From the NCBI GenBank assembly GCA_035294085.1, contig DATGLP010000026.1:1-64000 (forward strand): 64,000 nt of DNA. Direction: 5' to 3'. Below the pieces are notes generated by a model that worked only from the letters and a program-made list of their open reading frames with translations, made no database searches and was not told where the DNA came from. Position 1 is the first letter of the stretch, and each line of letters opens with the position of its first letter. The DNA comes from Acidimicrobiales bacterium. GTDB taxonomy: Bacteria > Actinomycetota > Acidimicrobiia > Acidimicrobiales > Bog-793. Position numbers and translations under genes: made by a program. This document shows positions 27,993 to 36,096 of this stretch, piece after piece.

Positions 27993-28820
27993 TCAGGTGG
28001 CCCGCCGATAGGCGCGTACGGCCAGAGGGACGAAGACCGCCGCGATCCCGGCCAGCCACACGGCGCTCTGCCAGGCGTGGAGCTCGAGGGGACCGCCGAG
28101 CGCGAGCGAGCGCATCTCGTCGATGACGATAGTGACCGGCTGGTTCTTCGCGAAGGCCTGCAGCCACCCCGGCATCGACGGGACGGGGACGAAGGCTGAG
28201 CTCACGAAGGTGAGCGGGAACAGCCACACGAGCCCGAAGGAGCCCACCGACTCCTCGTCCTTGATGGCGAGCCCCACGAAGGCGCTGATGGTGCAGATCA
28301 CCGCGCCGAAGACGACCCCGAGCACGACCATCAGCACCGCCGGCACGACGCCGTCGTGGAAGCGGAAGCCCACGGCGTAGCCGACGGCGAGGATCACGAG
28401 CACGGTGACGGCGAGGCGCAGGGTGTCTGCCATGAGCCGTCCGACGAGGACCGCCGAGCGCGCGATGGGCATGGCCCGGAAGCGGTCGATCACGCCTCGC
28501 TGCAGCTGGCGGGCAAGCGAGATCGCCGTACCGAAGGAGGCGAAGGCGGCCGACTGGGCGACGATCCCGGGCAGGAGGAAGCTCACGTAGCCCCCTGGGA
28601 CCGGGACGGGAATGGCGCCGCCGAACACGTAGCGGAAGAGCAGGACGAACATCACGGGCTGGATGATCGTGAAGAAGAGGAAGGCCGGATTGCGGAGCCA
28701 GATGATCAGCTCGCGTCGCGTGAGCGTGGCCGAGTCGACCAGGCCGAGCCGGAGCCGGCGGGCGAGCGGCGCGCCCGGGATCTCCAGGGCCACGAGGTCC
28801 GAGGCGCTCGTCGTGGTCAT
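27993..28820 (-). CDS. ABC-2 type export permease (DrrB-like)
   Basis: A 275-aa inner-membrane permease with about six hydrophobic segments, of the DrrB/ABC-2 type that exports drugs or lipids. After a short cytosolic N-terminus come TLTRRELIIWLRNPAFLFFTIIQPVMFVLLFRYVFGG, then the AISLARQLQRGVIDRFRAMPI segment typical of the family, and later VWLFPLTFVSSAFVPVPSMPGWLQAFAKNQPVT. Its ATG overlaps the ATPase stop by 4 bp, so the two form one exporter. It is the distal gene of the MMPL-ATPase-permease run. Confidence 0.9.
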   Translation of the reverse strand: MTTTSASDLVALEIPGAPLARRLRLGLVDSATLTRRELIIWLRNPAFLFFTIIQPVMFVLLFRYVFGGAIPVPVPGGYVSFLLPGIVAQSAAFASFGTAISLARQLQRGVIDRFRAMPIARSAVLVGRLMADTLRLAVTVLVILAVGYAVGFRFHDGVVPAVLMVVLGVVFGAVICTISAFVGLAIKDEESVGSFGLVWLFPLTFVSSAFVPVPSMPGWLQAFAKNQPVTIVIDEMRSLALGGPLELHAWQSAVWLAGIAAVFVPLAVRAYRRAT

Positions 28821-29863
28821 CGCTGCTCCCCGCTGCGCCGGGCAGCCCGGCGAGCGCCCCGTGACGCCGCGGGCTCCGGCTCGGCCGCGCCGTGGCCGGT
28901 GAGGGCCAGGAAGACGTCGTCGAGCGACGGGCGGCGGATGCCGAGCCCCTCGGTGTGGATGCCGAGGGCATCGAGCCGGCGCACCGTCTCGACGAGGGCT
29001 CTCGAGCCGTCCTGGCCCACCCGCAGGCGAAGCTGGCCAGCCTCGGCATCGGCGGTGGGGTCTGCGTCCGACAGCGGGCGCAGCGCCTCGGCCGCCTCGC
29101 CGAGGCGCTGGCGCTCCACCACGGTGAGCTCGAGGATGTCGCCGCCGATGCGGTCCTTGAGCTCGCTCGCCGTCCCGGCGGCGATCACCTGGCCATGGTC
29201 GACGACGACGATCTCGTCGGCCAGCTCGTCAGCCTCCTCGAGGTACTGGGTCGTGAGCAGCAGCGTGGTCCCGCCCGAGACCAGCTCGCGGATCACCTGC
29301 CACATGCCGAGGCGGCTGCGGGGGTCGAGGCCAGTGGTGGGCTCGTCGAGGAAGAGCACCTGCGGCCGGGCCACCAGGCTCAGCGCCAGGTCGAGGCGGC
29401 GCTGCATGCCGCCCGAGTAGCCCCTCGCCGGCCGGTCGGCGGCATCGGTGAGTTCGAAGCGCTCGAGAAGCTCGCCGGCTCGTCGCCGCAAGGTGGCCGG
29501 ATCGAGGTGGTAGAGGCGGCCCATGATCTCGAGGTTCTCGCGGCCGGTCAGCTCCTCCTGGATGGCCGCGGACTGGCCCGCGAGGCCGATGATCTCGCGT
29601 ACCGCGGCCGGCGAGCGCACGACGTCGCGGCCCTCGACGAGCGCCCGGCCGCGATCGGGTGCGAGCAGCGTCGTGAGGATCTTGACGACGGTGGTCTTGC
29701 CTGCGCCGTTCGGCCCGAGCAGCCCGAGCACCCTTCCCCGGTCGACGACGAGGTCGATGCCGCGCAGGGCGTGGACCTCCCCGAAGGACTTGTGGACGCC
29801 CTCGACGTAGATGGCCGGCCCGTCCCAGGCGCCCCCCTCCCCCCGCCAACGGTCCGCGCTCAT
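28817..29863 (-). CDS. ABC exporter ATP-binding protein (DrrA-like)
   Basis: A 348-aa ATPase that powers the adjacent permease. Walker A is GPNGAGKTT, the Q-loop lies in GLAGQSAAIQEELTGREN, the signature is YSGGMQRRLDLA, Walker B is VLFLDEPTTGLDP and the H-loop is LLLTTQYLEEAD (the usual H-loop His appears as Gln). The C-terminal domain ending GLGIRRPSLDDVFLALTGH is the DrrA-type extension of drug-resistance exporters. ATG 29863 is the first Met before homology; upstream frame is low complexity. It lies 137 bp downstream of the MMPL gene on the same strand. Confidence 0.9.
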   Translation of the reverse strand: MSADRWRGEGGAWDGPAIYVEGVHKSFGEVHALRGIDLVVDRGRVLGLLGPNGAGKTTVVKILTTLLAPDRGRALVEGRDVVRSPAAVREIIGLAGQSAAIQEELTGRENLEIMGRLYHLDPATLRRRAGELLERFELTDAADRPARGYSGGMQRRLDLALSLVARPQVLFLDEPTTGLDPRSRLGMWQVIRELVSGGTTLLLTTQYLEEADELADEIVVVDHGQVIAAGTASELKDRIGGDILELTVVERQRLGEAAEALRPLSDADPTADAEAGQLRLRVGQDGSRALVETVRRLDALGIHTEGLGIRRPSLDDVFLALTGHGAAEPEPAASRGARRAARRSGEQR

Positions 29864-30000
29864 CGTGCGCCCCCGTCGCGCCACGGCATCGCCGGCGCGC
29901 GGCCTTCGGCGCGTGCCGCTCGAGCCCGCCGGTGCACCGGCCCGGGCGCATCGGCGCGGGGCCGGCTGAGTCCAGTCGCCGTGTGCATCGTCTCGCGACG

Positions 30001-32226
30001 CTAGAGGGAAACGAGCGCGTCGGTGGCGAGCGGCTCGCGTTCGCGAGGTGCGCCCCGGCGTCGCCGGACGAGGAGGGCGCGGGCGACAGGCCGCGGCAGC
30101 CACCAGTTCCACCGGCCGAGCACCGAGACGAGGGCGGGCAGGAGGAGCCCTCGCACGACCGTGGCGTCGAGCAGGATCCCGGCGCCGAGACCGGTGGCCA
30201 GCACCTTGATGTCCGTGTCGGGCGCCGAGGCGAGCGACGCGAAGGCGAGGAACAAGATGAGCGCCGCGCTCGTGACGAGGCGGCCGGTGCGCCCGAGGCC
30301 CTCCACGACCGCGGCGTCGGTGGCCCCGAGCCGGTCGTACTCCTCGCGCACCCTGGTGAGGATGAAGACCTCGTAGTCCATCGACAGCCCGAAGAGGAAG
30401 GCGAAGATCATGAGCGGCACCCAGAAGGTGATGGCGCCGGTGGCGGGGATGGAGAAGATCGCCGACGAGCCGTGGCCCTCCTGCCAGAACCACGTCATGA
30501 GGCCGAAGGTGGCCGCCATCGAGACCACGTTGAGCAGGACCGCCTTGATCCCGAGCAAAAGCGAGCGGAAGGCCCGAGCCAGGAGGAGGAAGGTCACCAC
30601 CGCGATCAGGGCGAACATGAGGGGGAAGCTGCCGAACACGGCACGGACGTAGTCCTGCTGGATCGGGCCGAGCCCGCTCACGCCGAGCACGCCCGGCACA
30701 GCGCGCAGGGCAGCCTCGGTGGCGCGCACCGGGGCGAGGGTGGCGTTGTTCACCGTCTCGACGTCGGGGATCACGATCGCGTCCGAGGTGCCGCCACGGT
30801 TGCCGGTCGGGCCCGCGGGGATCGTCACGCTGCGGATGCCCGGTACCCGGCGGAGGCGGGCGAGGACGGCCGGCCCGGCCGCCTCCGTGGTGAGCACCTC
30901 CATCGGGGTGAGCACGCCCTCGGGGACCCTGCCGGCGAGCAGCAGCTCGTAGGCGTCGTGGGCGGCACCGGTGTGGGCCTCGGCGGCCGCCGATGTCTGG
31001 CCGACCGTGAGCGAGAAGACGGGCACCACGGCGATGGCGAGGGCCGCCACGGCGACGCCCGTGGCCCACCAGCGCCGCCGAGCGACGAGGGCCGCCCAGC
31101 GGTTCCACCACCGGCTGGCCCGGTCCTCCCGGCGGATGCGTGGCCAGTCGAGCTTCGCACCTGGCCCGGCGAGCAGCGCCGGCAGCAAGGTGTCGACGAC
31201 CACGACGGACACGAGGGGGATGAGCATGCCGCCGATGCCGGTGCTGCGCAGCCCCGGCACCGGCAGGACCGCGAGCGCGGCGAGGCCGACGGCCACCGTC
31301 AGGCCCGACAGCACCACCGCGCGGCCCGCGGTGTCGGCGGCCGCGAGGACGGCGTCCGTGGTGTCGAGCCCCCTCGCCCGCTCCTCGCGCCAGCGGGTCA
31401 CGAAGAGGAGCGAGTAGTCGATGGCGATCCCGAGCCCGATCAGCGCGACCAGGAACTCGACGATGAAGGAGACGTCGGTGACGTAGGTGAGCACGAGGAC
31501 CGCGAGGAAGGTGGCCAGGATCGACACGGCCGCAACGAGGAGGGGAACGAGGGCGAGCAGCGAGGCGAAGACGAAGGCGAGCACCGCGAGCGCGCCGAGG
31601 CCGCCGAGCATCGTCTCGGCGAAGACCCCCGGGCCCTTCGGTGCAGCACCCGCGGCCAGCTGGTCGATGCCCGTGAGGCCGACCCCGTAGCCGGGGAGGG
31701 CGCGCCGGAGCTGCCCCTCGGCCCTGGCCGCGAGGCCGGTGCCGGCGAGGCTGTTCGTCGGGGGAGCGAGGAGGTAGGCCCAGGTGGCGCGACCGTCCGA
31801 GGTGAGGAAGGCGGAGTCGTGGGTGACGGCGTAGTCGACGATGCGCACGCTCGGCTCCTCGGCCCGAACCCGTTCGAAGGCGCGGGCGACGGCACCGTGG
31901 TCGGCGGCGATCGTCTGGCCGGCTGGGGCGCGCACCACGAGGATGGCCGGGTCGGACTCGGTTCCGTAGGTGCGCAGGATCCGCTGCGCGGTCTCGTAGC
32001 CCGGCTGGCCCGGCAGGGAGAAGTCCACCGTGAGCCGCGCTGGCACCTTGCTGGCAGCCAGCGCGCCGGCCGCGAAGATCGCAGCCCAGAACGCGAGGAC
32101 GACGGCGCGGTGGCGCACCACCCAGGAGGCGAGTCGGCCGGTGGGCCCGAGCTCCGGTCCTTCCTGCCGGAGGGCGCTCCCGGTACCGATGGCGGGGGAG
32201 CTGGGGGGCTCGGCGAGGACGGGCAC
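30001..32226 (-). CDS. MMPL-family RND transporter
   Basis: A 741-aa membrane exporter with two repeated halves, each with one large periplasmic loop and about six helices. The conserved transmembrane-4 and -10 motifs are present as GIAIDYSLLFVTRWREE and GLSMDYEVFILTRVREEY, containing the Asp-Tyr pairs of the proton relay. Substrates of the family range from lipids to drugs. GTG 32226 has a GGAGG ribosome site 5 bp upstream. It is the first gene of a leftward efflux operon and is divergent from a MarR regulator that probably represses it. Confidence 0.92.
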   Translation of the reverse strand: MPVLAEPPSSPAIGTGSALRQEGPELGPTGRLASWVVRHRAVVLAFWAAIFAAGALAASKVPARLTVDFSLPGQPGYETAQRILRTYGTESDPAILVVRAPAGQTIAADHGAVARAFERVRAEEPSVRIVDYAVTHDSAFLTSDGRATWAYLLAPPTNSLAGTGLAARAEGQLRRALPGYGVGLTGIDQLAAGAAPKGPGVFAETMLGGLGALAVLAFVFASLLALVPLLVAAVSILATFLAVLVLTYVTDVSFIVEFLVALIGLGIAIDYSLLFVTRWREERARGLDTTDAVLAAADTAGRAVVLSGLTVAVGLAALAVLPVPGLRSTGIGGMLIPLVSVVVVDTLLPALLAGPGAKLDWPRIRREDRASRWWNRWAALVARRRWWATGVAVAALAIAVVPVFSLTVGQTSAAAEAHTGAAHDAYELLLAGRVPEGVLTPMEVLTTEAAGPAVLARLRRVPGIRSVTIPAGPTGNRGGTSDAIVIPDVETVNNATLAPVRATEAALRAVPGVLGVSGLGPIQQDYVRAVFGSFPLMFALIAVVTFLLLARAFRSLLLGIKAVLLNVVSMAATFGLMTWFWQEGHGSSAIFSIPATGAITFWVPLMIFAFLFGLSMDYEVFILTRVREEYDRLGATDAAVVEGLGRTGRLVTSAALILFLAFASLASAPDTDIKVLATGLGAGILLDATVVRGLLLPALVSVLGRWNWWLPRPVARALLVRRRRGAPREREPLATDALVSL

Positions 32227-32260
32227 GGGGCCTCCATTCGGATCAGGATCGTTCGGTAAG

Positions 32261-32269
32261 GAATAATTC
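32261..32269. promoter_or_regulatory. Candidate MarR operator
   Basis: In the divergent MMPL-marR gap the palindrome GAATAATTC is flanked by GTAAG and TAC, making an imperfect longer dyad. It is the only AT-rich dyad in this gap and lies 35 bp from the MMPL start. The octamer AGGATCGT also occurs twice (about 32246 and 32299). Binding is inferred from position. Confidence 0.35.
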
Positions 32270-32391
32270 TACATCGACTCGTTCCTCTTGTGAAGTAGGA
32301 TCGTGTCATCGCTTCCGGACGAGGACCTGAGGTCGCCCGCTCGACGCCCGAGGAGGCGCAGGGGCCCAAGGAGGGGCGGAGCGCTGGCCCG

Positions 32392-32892
32392 ATGCCCCCC
32401 CCGTTCGGCGACTCCGTGGGCTTCCTCCTCTCCCAGCTCGGCTACGTGGTGGCCCGGCGGTTCCGGGCCGTCATGGCCGAGGTGGACCTCGAGCCGCGCC
32501 ACTTCGCCCTTCTGCGGGCGATCGAGGCCAACGAGGGCCAGTCCCAGAGCGTCCTCGTCGAGCGCCTGCGCATCCCGGCGAGCAGCATGGTGTCGGTGGT
32601 CGACTACCTCGAGGAACGCGGACTGGTGGAGCGGCGCGTGCCTCCCGGGGACCGCCGCGCGCGCACCTTGCACCTGACCGCCGCGGGCCGGGACCTCGCG
32701 GCGCACGCGGCCGGCCGGGCCATGGCCTTCGAGCGGGAGCTGTGCCGGGGGCTCGACGACGCTACGCGCCGGGAGCTGATCGAGCGGCTGCAACGCATCG
32801 GCCGCAACCTCGAGGTGGTCGAAGGGGTGCACCCTGACGTCGCGCTCGGGCACCACGCCCCCAGCTGGACCGAGTCGGCGCCGCTCGGCTGA
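32392..32892 (+). CDS. MarR-family transcriptional regulator
   Basis: A 166-aa dimeric winged-helix regulator. The N-terminal helix (FLLSQLGYVVARRFRAVM) serves dimerisation. The DNA-binding part reads LEPRHFALLRAIEANEGQSQSVLVERLRIPASSMVSVVDYLEERGLVERR, and the wing contains PPGDRRARTLHLTAAG, the family hallmark DxR. ATG 32392 has an AAGGAGGGG ribosome site. Being divergent from the MMPL/ABC operon, it most likely controls that operon and itself in response to a small ligand. Confidence 0.88.
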   Translation: MPPPFGDSVGFLLSQLGYVVARRFRAVMAEVDLEPRHFALLRAIEANEGQSQSVLVERLRIPASSMVSVVDYLEERGLVERRVPPGDRRARTLHLTAAGRDLAAHAAGRAMAFERELCRGLDDATRRELIERLQRIGRNLEVVEGVHPDVALGHHAPSWTESAPLG

Positions 32893-33188
32893 TCCCGACC
32901 TCCGGGCAGCCGGCCGCCTCTGCCTCGTCGGCGTCGCGTGCTTGGCGCGCGACGCTGCTCGCCTCCGGTTGCTCCTCGGCGGCGGACGGCTCGGCGGAGC
33001 CCGCGCCCGACGAGCGCTCGTCGCGGTTGGCGGAGCCACCACCGAGTGCGCCCGGCTGGTGTCGAGCGTGCCGGCCGCGCCGTCGGGGCGCGCGTCGGGG
33101 CGTGGCAGGCCGTCGTCGTGCCTGCACGCGGCGCGTGACCTCGCGGTGCGCGCGCCGGAGCGGTGCGCTGCCGACGCGCTGGGCGCAC
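32893..33188. other. Intergenic region before MFS exporter
   Basis: About 300 bp with no recognisable gene. It holds the 3' end of the marR transcript and sequences upstream of the MFS promoter. No clear terminator hairpin was seen. Confidence 0.4.
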
Positions 33189-33218
33189 TTCACGTTCACG
33201 TAAACAAGAGGCTAAGGT
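33189..33218 (+). promoter_or_regulatory. MerR-type operator and -10 box
   Basis: The dyad TTCACGT-TC-ACGTAAA (33189-33204) has one mismatch from perfect symmetry and resembles operators of MerR-type regulators of the TTTACGT-N2-ACGTAAA kind. A TAAGGT -10 box follows at 33213-33218, and the MFS ATG is 10 bp after it, which suggests a leaderless mRNA. A MerR gene is the second gene of this operon. Confidence 0.5.
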
Positions 33219-33227
33219 GGGCAGCGC

Positions 33228-35015
33228 ATGCGTGAGACCGAGCTGAGGCGCACCAGTCCGGAGCTACCGGCGCGCGCGGCAGCGCCGAGCATGCGAGCCG
33301 TCGACGACCGCTACAAGTGGGTGGCGCTCTCGAACACGACGCTCGGGGTGCTCATGGCGGTGCTCGACTCGACGATCATGCTGATCGCCCTCCCGGACAT
33401 CTTCCGCGGCATCCGTATCAACCCGCTGCAGCCGGGCAACAGCTTCTACCTGCTGTGGATGATCCTCAGCTTCATGATCGTCTCGAGCGTCCTCGTCGTC
33501 GGTCTCGGGCGCCTCGGCGATCTGTTCGGCCGCGTCCGGATGTACAACCTCGGCTTCGCGATCTATACCTTCTTCTCGCTGCTGCTCACCGTGACGTGGA
33601 TGTCCGGTCGGGCGGCCGCGATCTGGCTCGTCGTGATGCGCGTCTTCCAGGGCGTCGGCGCGGCCTTCCTCGTCGCCAACTCGGCTGCGATCCTGACCGA
33701 CGCCTTCCCGGAGAACCAGCGCGGCCTGGCCCTCGGCATCAACCAGATCGCGGGGCTCGCCGGCTCGTTCATCGGCCTCGTGGTCGGCGGGATCCTGGCG
33801 CCGATCGAGTGGCGGCTGATCTTCCTCGTCTCGGTGCCGATCGGCCTCTTCGGCACCGTCTGGGCCTACCTGAAGCTGCGCGAGGTAGGGCCGCCCCGGG
33901 AGAAGCCCCGCATCGACTGGGCGGGCAACGCGCTCTTCGCGCTGGCGCTCGTCGGGATCATGGTCGGGATCACCTACGGCATCCAGCCCTACGGCCACTC
34001 GTCGATGGGCTGGACGAGCCCGTTCGTCCTCGGCTGCCTCGTCGGCGGGGCGGTGCTGCTCGGGGTCTTCTGCGTCGTCGAGCTGCGCGTCGCCGAGCCG
34101 ATGTTTCGTCTGGCGCTCTTCCGGATCCGAGCCTTCACCGCCGGCAGCCTGTCGACGCTGCTCGCCGCCATCGGACGGGGCGGCCTCATGTTCATGCTCA
34201 TCATCTGGCTGCAGGGGATCTGGCTTCCCCGCCACGGCTACGACTTCGCGCGCACCCCGTTGTGGGCCGGGATCTACATGCTGCCGCTCACGGCCGGATT
34301 CATCGTCGCCGGGCCGGTCTCCGGCATCCTCTCGGACCGCTACGGGTCCCGCCCGTTCGCCTCGGGCGGGATGCTCGCCGCCGCGGCCTCCTTCGGGCTG
34401 CTCGAGGTGCTGCCCGTCAACTTCTCCTACGCTCCCTTCGCGCTGCTCCTCTTCTTGAACGGGCTCGCGATGGGCGCGTTCGCCTCGCCGAACCGGGCCG
34501 GCGTGATGAACAGCCTCCCCGCCCGCCATCGCGGCGTCGGAGCGGGCATGAACTCGACCTTCCAGAACTCGGCCCAGGTGCTGTCGATCGGGATCTTCTT
34601 CACGCTCATGATCGTCGGCCTCGCCTCGTCGCTGCCGGCCGCCCTCGAGCACGGGCTGCGCGCCGAGGGCGTGCCGGCCGCGGCCGCCTCGGCAGCGGCG
34701 CACCTCCCGCCGGTCTCCACGCTGTTCGCGGCCTTCCTCGGCTACGACCCGGTGAAGCACCTGCTCGGCAGCGCCGTCCTGGCACACCTGCCCGCGCACG
34801 CCAGCGCCGCGCTCGAGGCTCACTCGTTCTTCCCCAGGCTGATCGCCGCACCCTTCCGCCGCGGGCTGCGCGTCTCGTTCGCCTTCGCGGCCGGCGCCTG
34901 CCTCGTGGCCGCGGCGGCCTCGTGGCTGCGCGGCGGTCGCTACGTCTACCATGAGGTCGAGCCTTCTGCTCCCGACGGCAGGTACGGGGTCGCACCGGCG
35001 GATGGGGGGGTCTGA
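33228..35015 (+). CDS. MFS drug exporter, DHA2 (EmrB/QacA) type
   Basis: A 595-aa proton-driven multidrug exporter of the 14-helix family. The diagnostic motif LDSTIMLIALPDI sits at the end of helix 1, followed by GLGRLGDLFGRVRMY (motif A) and the helix-4/5 region RVFQGVGAAFLVANSAAILTDAFP. The extra loop near residues 485-540 is Ala-rich. The first ATG (33228) fits a leaderless transcript; ATG 33291 is a possible internal start closer to the first helix. The stop overlaps the downstream MerR gene, so the two are coexpressed. Confidence 0.9.
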   Translation: MRETELRRTSPELPARAAAPSMRAVDDRYKWVALSNTTLGVLMAVLDSTIMLIALPDIFRGIRINPLQPGNSFYLLWMILSFMIVSSVLVVGLGRLGDLFGRVRMYNLGFAIYTFFSLLLTVTWMSGRAAAIWLVVMRVFQGVGAAFLVANSAAILTDAFPENQRGLALGINQIAGLAGSFIGLVVGGILAPIEWRLIFLVSVPIGLFGTVWAYLKLREVGPPREKPRIDWAGNALFALALVGIMVGITYGIQPYGHSSMGWTSPFVLGCLVGGAVLLGVFCVVELRVAEPMFRLALFRIRAFTAGSLSTLLAAIGRGGLMFMLIIWLQGIWLPRHGYDFARTPLWAGIYMLPLTAGFIVAGPVSGILSDRYGSRPFASGGMLAAAASFGLLEVLPVNFSYAPFALLLFLNGLAMGAFASPNRAGVMNSLPARHRGVGAGMNSTFQNSAQVLSIGIFFTLMIVGLASSLPAALEHGLRAEGVPAAAASAAAHLPPVSTLFAAFLGYDPVKHLLGSAVLAHLPAHASAALEAHSFFPRLIAAPFRRGLRVSFAFAAGACLVAAAASWLRGGRYVYHEVEPSAPDGRYGVAPADGGV

Positions 35016-35520
35016 GGCGGTGTCGAGGCCAGCAGCCGTTGCCGGCCCACGGGGGCCGGCAGCTGCGCCCGGCACGCTGCGCATCGGCGAGGCCGCGCGC
35101 GCCTGCGGCGTGACGACGCGCACGCTGCGCTACTGGCAGGAGATCGGCCTCATCACGCCGAGCGGCAGGCGCGAGGGGGGCGAGCGGCTCTACTCCGACG
35201 CCGACGTGGCGCGTGCCAGGCGCATCAGGGAGCTCCAGGACCTGCTCGGCTTCTCCCTGGCCGAGATCCGGGCCGTCCTCGAGACGGACGACGTGCTGGA
35301 CCGGCTCCGCTTCGCCTACCGCTCGAGCGCCCGGCCGGAGGTCCTCCTCGAGCTGCTCGGCGAGGCGCTCGAGGCCAACGACCGGCTGCTCGCCCGCCTC
35401 GACGAGACGCTCGCGCGCGTACAGGCGTTCCGAGCCGAGCGGGCCGAGAAGAAGCGGCGGCTGCGGGCGCGCGCACGCGAGCTTCGCGCCGCGCTCGAGA
35501 GGGAGGCGACGCCGGGCTGA
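35002..35520 (+). CDS. MerR-family transcriptional regulator
   Basis: A 172-aa regulator with the MerR winged helix at residues about 28-95: LRIGEAARACGVTTRTLRYWQEIGLITPSGRREGGERLYSDADVARARRIRELQDLLGFSLAEIRAVLE. The rest is a long helical, Arg/Glu-rich dimerisation arm without the cysteines of metal sensors, so a metal ligand is unlikely. ATG 35002 overlaps the MFS stop by 14 bp; GTG 35020 just after the stop is an alternative start. It probably acts on the dyad at 33189-33204 upstream of its own operon. Confidence 0.87.
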   Translation: MGGSEAVSRPAAVAGPRGPAAAPGTLRIGEAARACGVTTRTLRYWQEIGLITPSGRREGGERLYSDADVARARRIRELQDLLGFSLAEIRAVLETDDVLDRLRFAYRSSARPEVLLELLGEALEANDRLLARLDETLARVQAFRAERAEKKRRLRARARELRAALEREATPG

Positions 35521-35634
35521 TCGGATGGCTCGCCGCTCGAGCGGCGAGCAGGCGCACGATCTAGCCGTAGAACTCGAGGTCTGCCGACTCCAGTGCTGCC
35601 TCACTCACTCAACGAGCGAGGTGGTCGATCCCGG

Positions 35635-36093
35635 TTAGCCGTCCTCGCGCTCCACCGCGGCGACGGCCGACTTGGCGTCGGACCCGAGCCAGGCCACCGC
35701 CTCGATGGCCGGCAGGTACCGGTCCATCGCGAGGACGTTCTCGTAGATGACCTTCCCGAGGTGCGCGGGAGCGAACCCGCCCTCGGGCATGGCCTGCCCG
35801 GTGCGGTAGCGGAGCTCGCCGTCGGCGAGGTCCATCTCGAACGCACCGAGCATGAGCCCCCAGTTCGCGCGGCACAGCAGCTCGGCCATCTCGAGGCGAC
35901 GGTCCTCCGGGATCGCGAACGGGCAGGAGGAGTACACGATGAGCGCCGGTGGGTCCTCGAGCGCCCGCGCGTAGCAGATCCACTCCCCGTGCTCGCCGGT
36001 GCACGGTGCTCGGAGCATGTCGTTGCCGAGGCGCGAGTAGGCCCAGCCGTCGTCTTCGAAGAAGCGGGCGACGGATTCGAGGAGCTCCCCCAC
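35635..36093 (-). CDS. YbjN-domain protein, possible effector chaperone
   Basis: A 152-aa acidic protein of the YbjN family, whose fold resembles type III secretion chaperones. It starts ELLESVARFFEDDGWAYSRLGNDMLRAPCTGEHGEWICYARA. The family core follows: IVYSSCPFAIPEDRRLEMAELLCRANWGLMLGAFEMDLADGELRYRTG. The end is LAMDRYLPAIEAVAWLGSDAKSAVAAVE. Its GTG lies 3 bp after the stop of the large metalloprotease gene. That tight linkage suggests it binds, loads or neutralises that protein, but this is inference. YbjN proteins also occur in other contexts. Confidence 0.82.
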   Translation of the reverse strand: MGELLESVARFFEDDGWAYSRLGNDMLRAPCTGEHGEWICYARALEDPPALIVYSSCPFAIPEDRRLEMAELLCRANWGLMLGAFEMDLADGELRYRTGQAMPEGGFAPAHLGKVIYENVLAMDRYLPAIEAVAWLGSDAKSAVAAVEREDG

Positions 36094-36096
36094 GCG

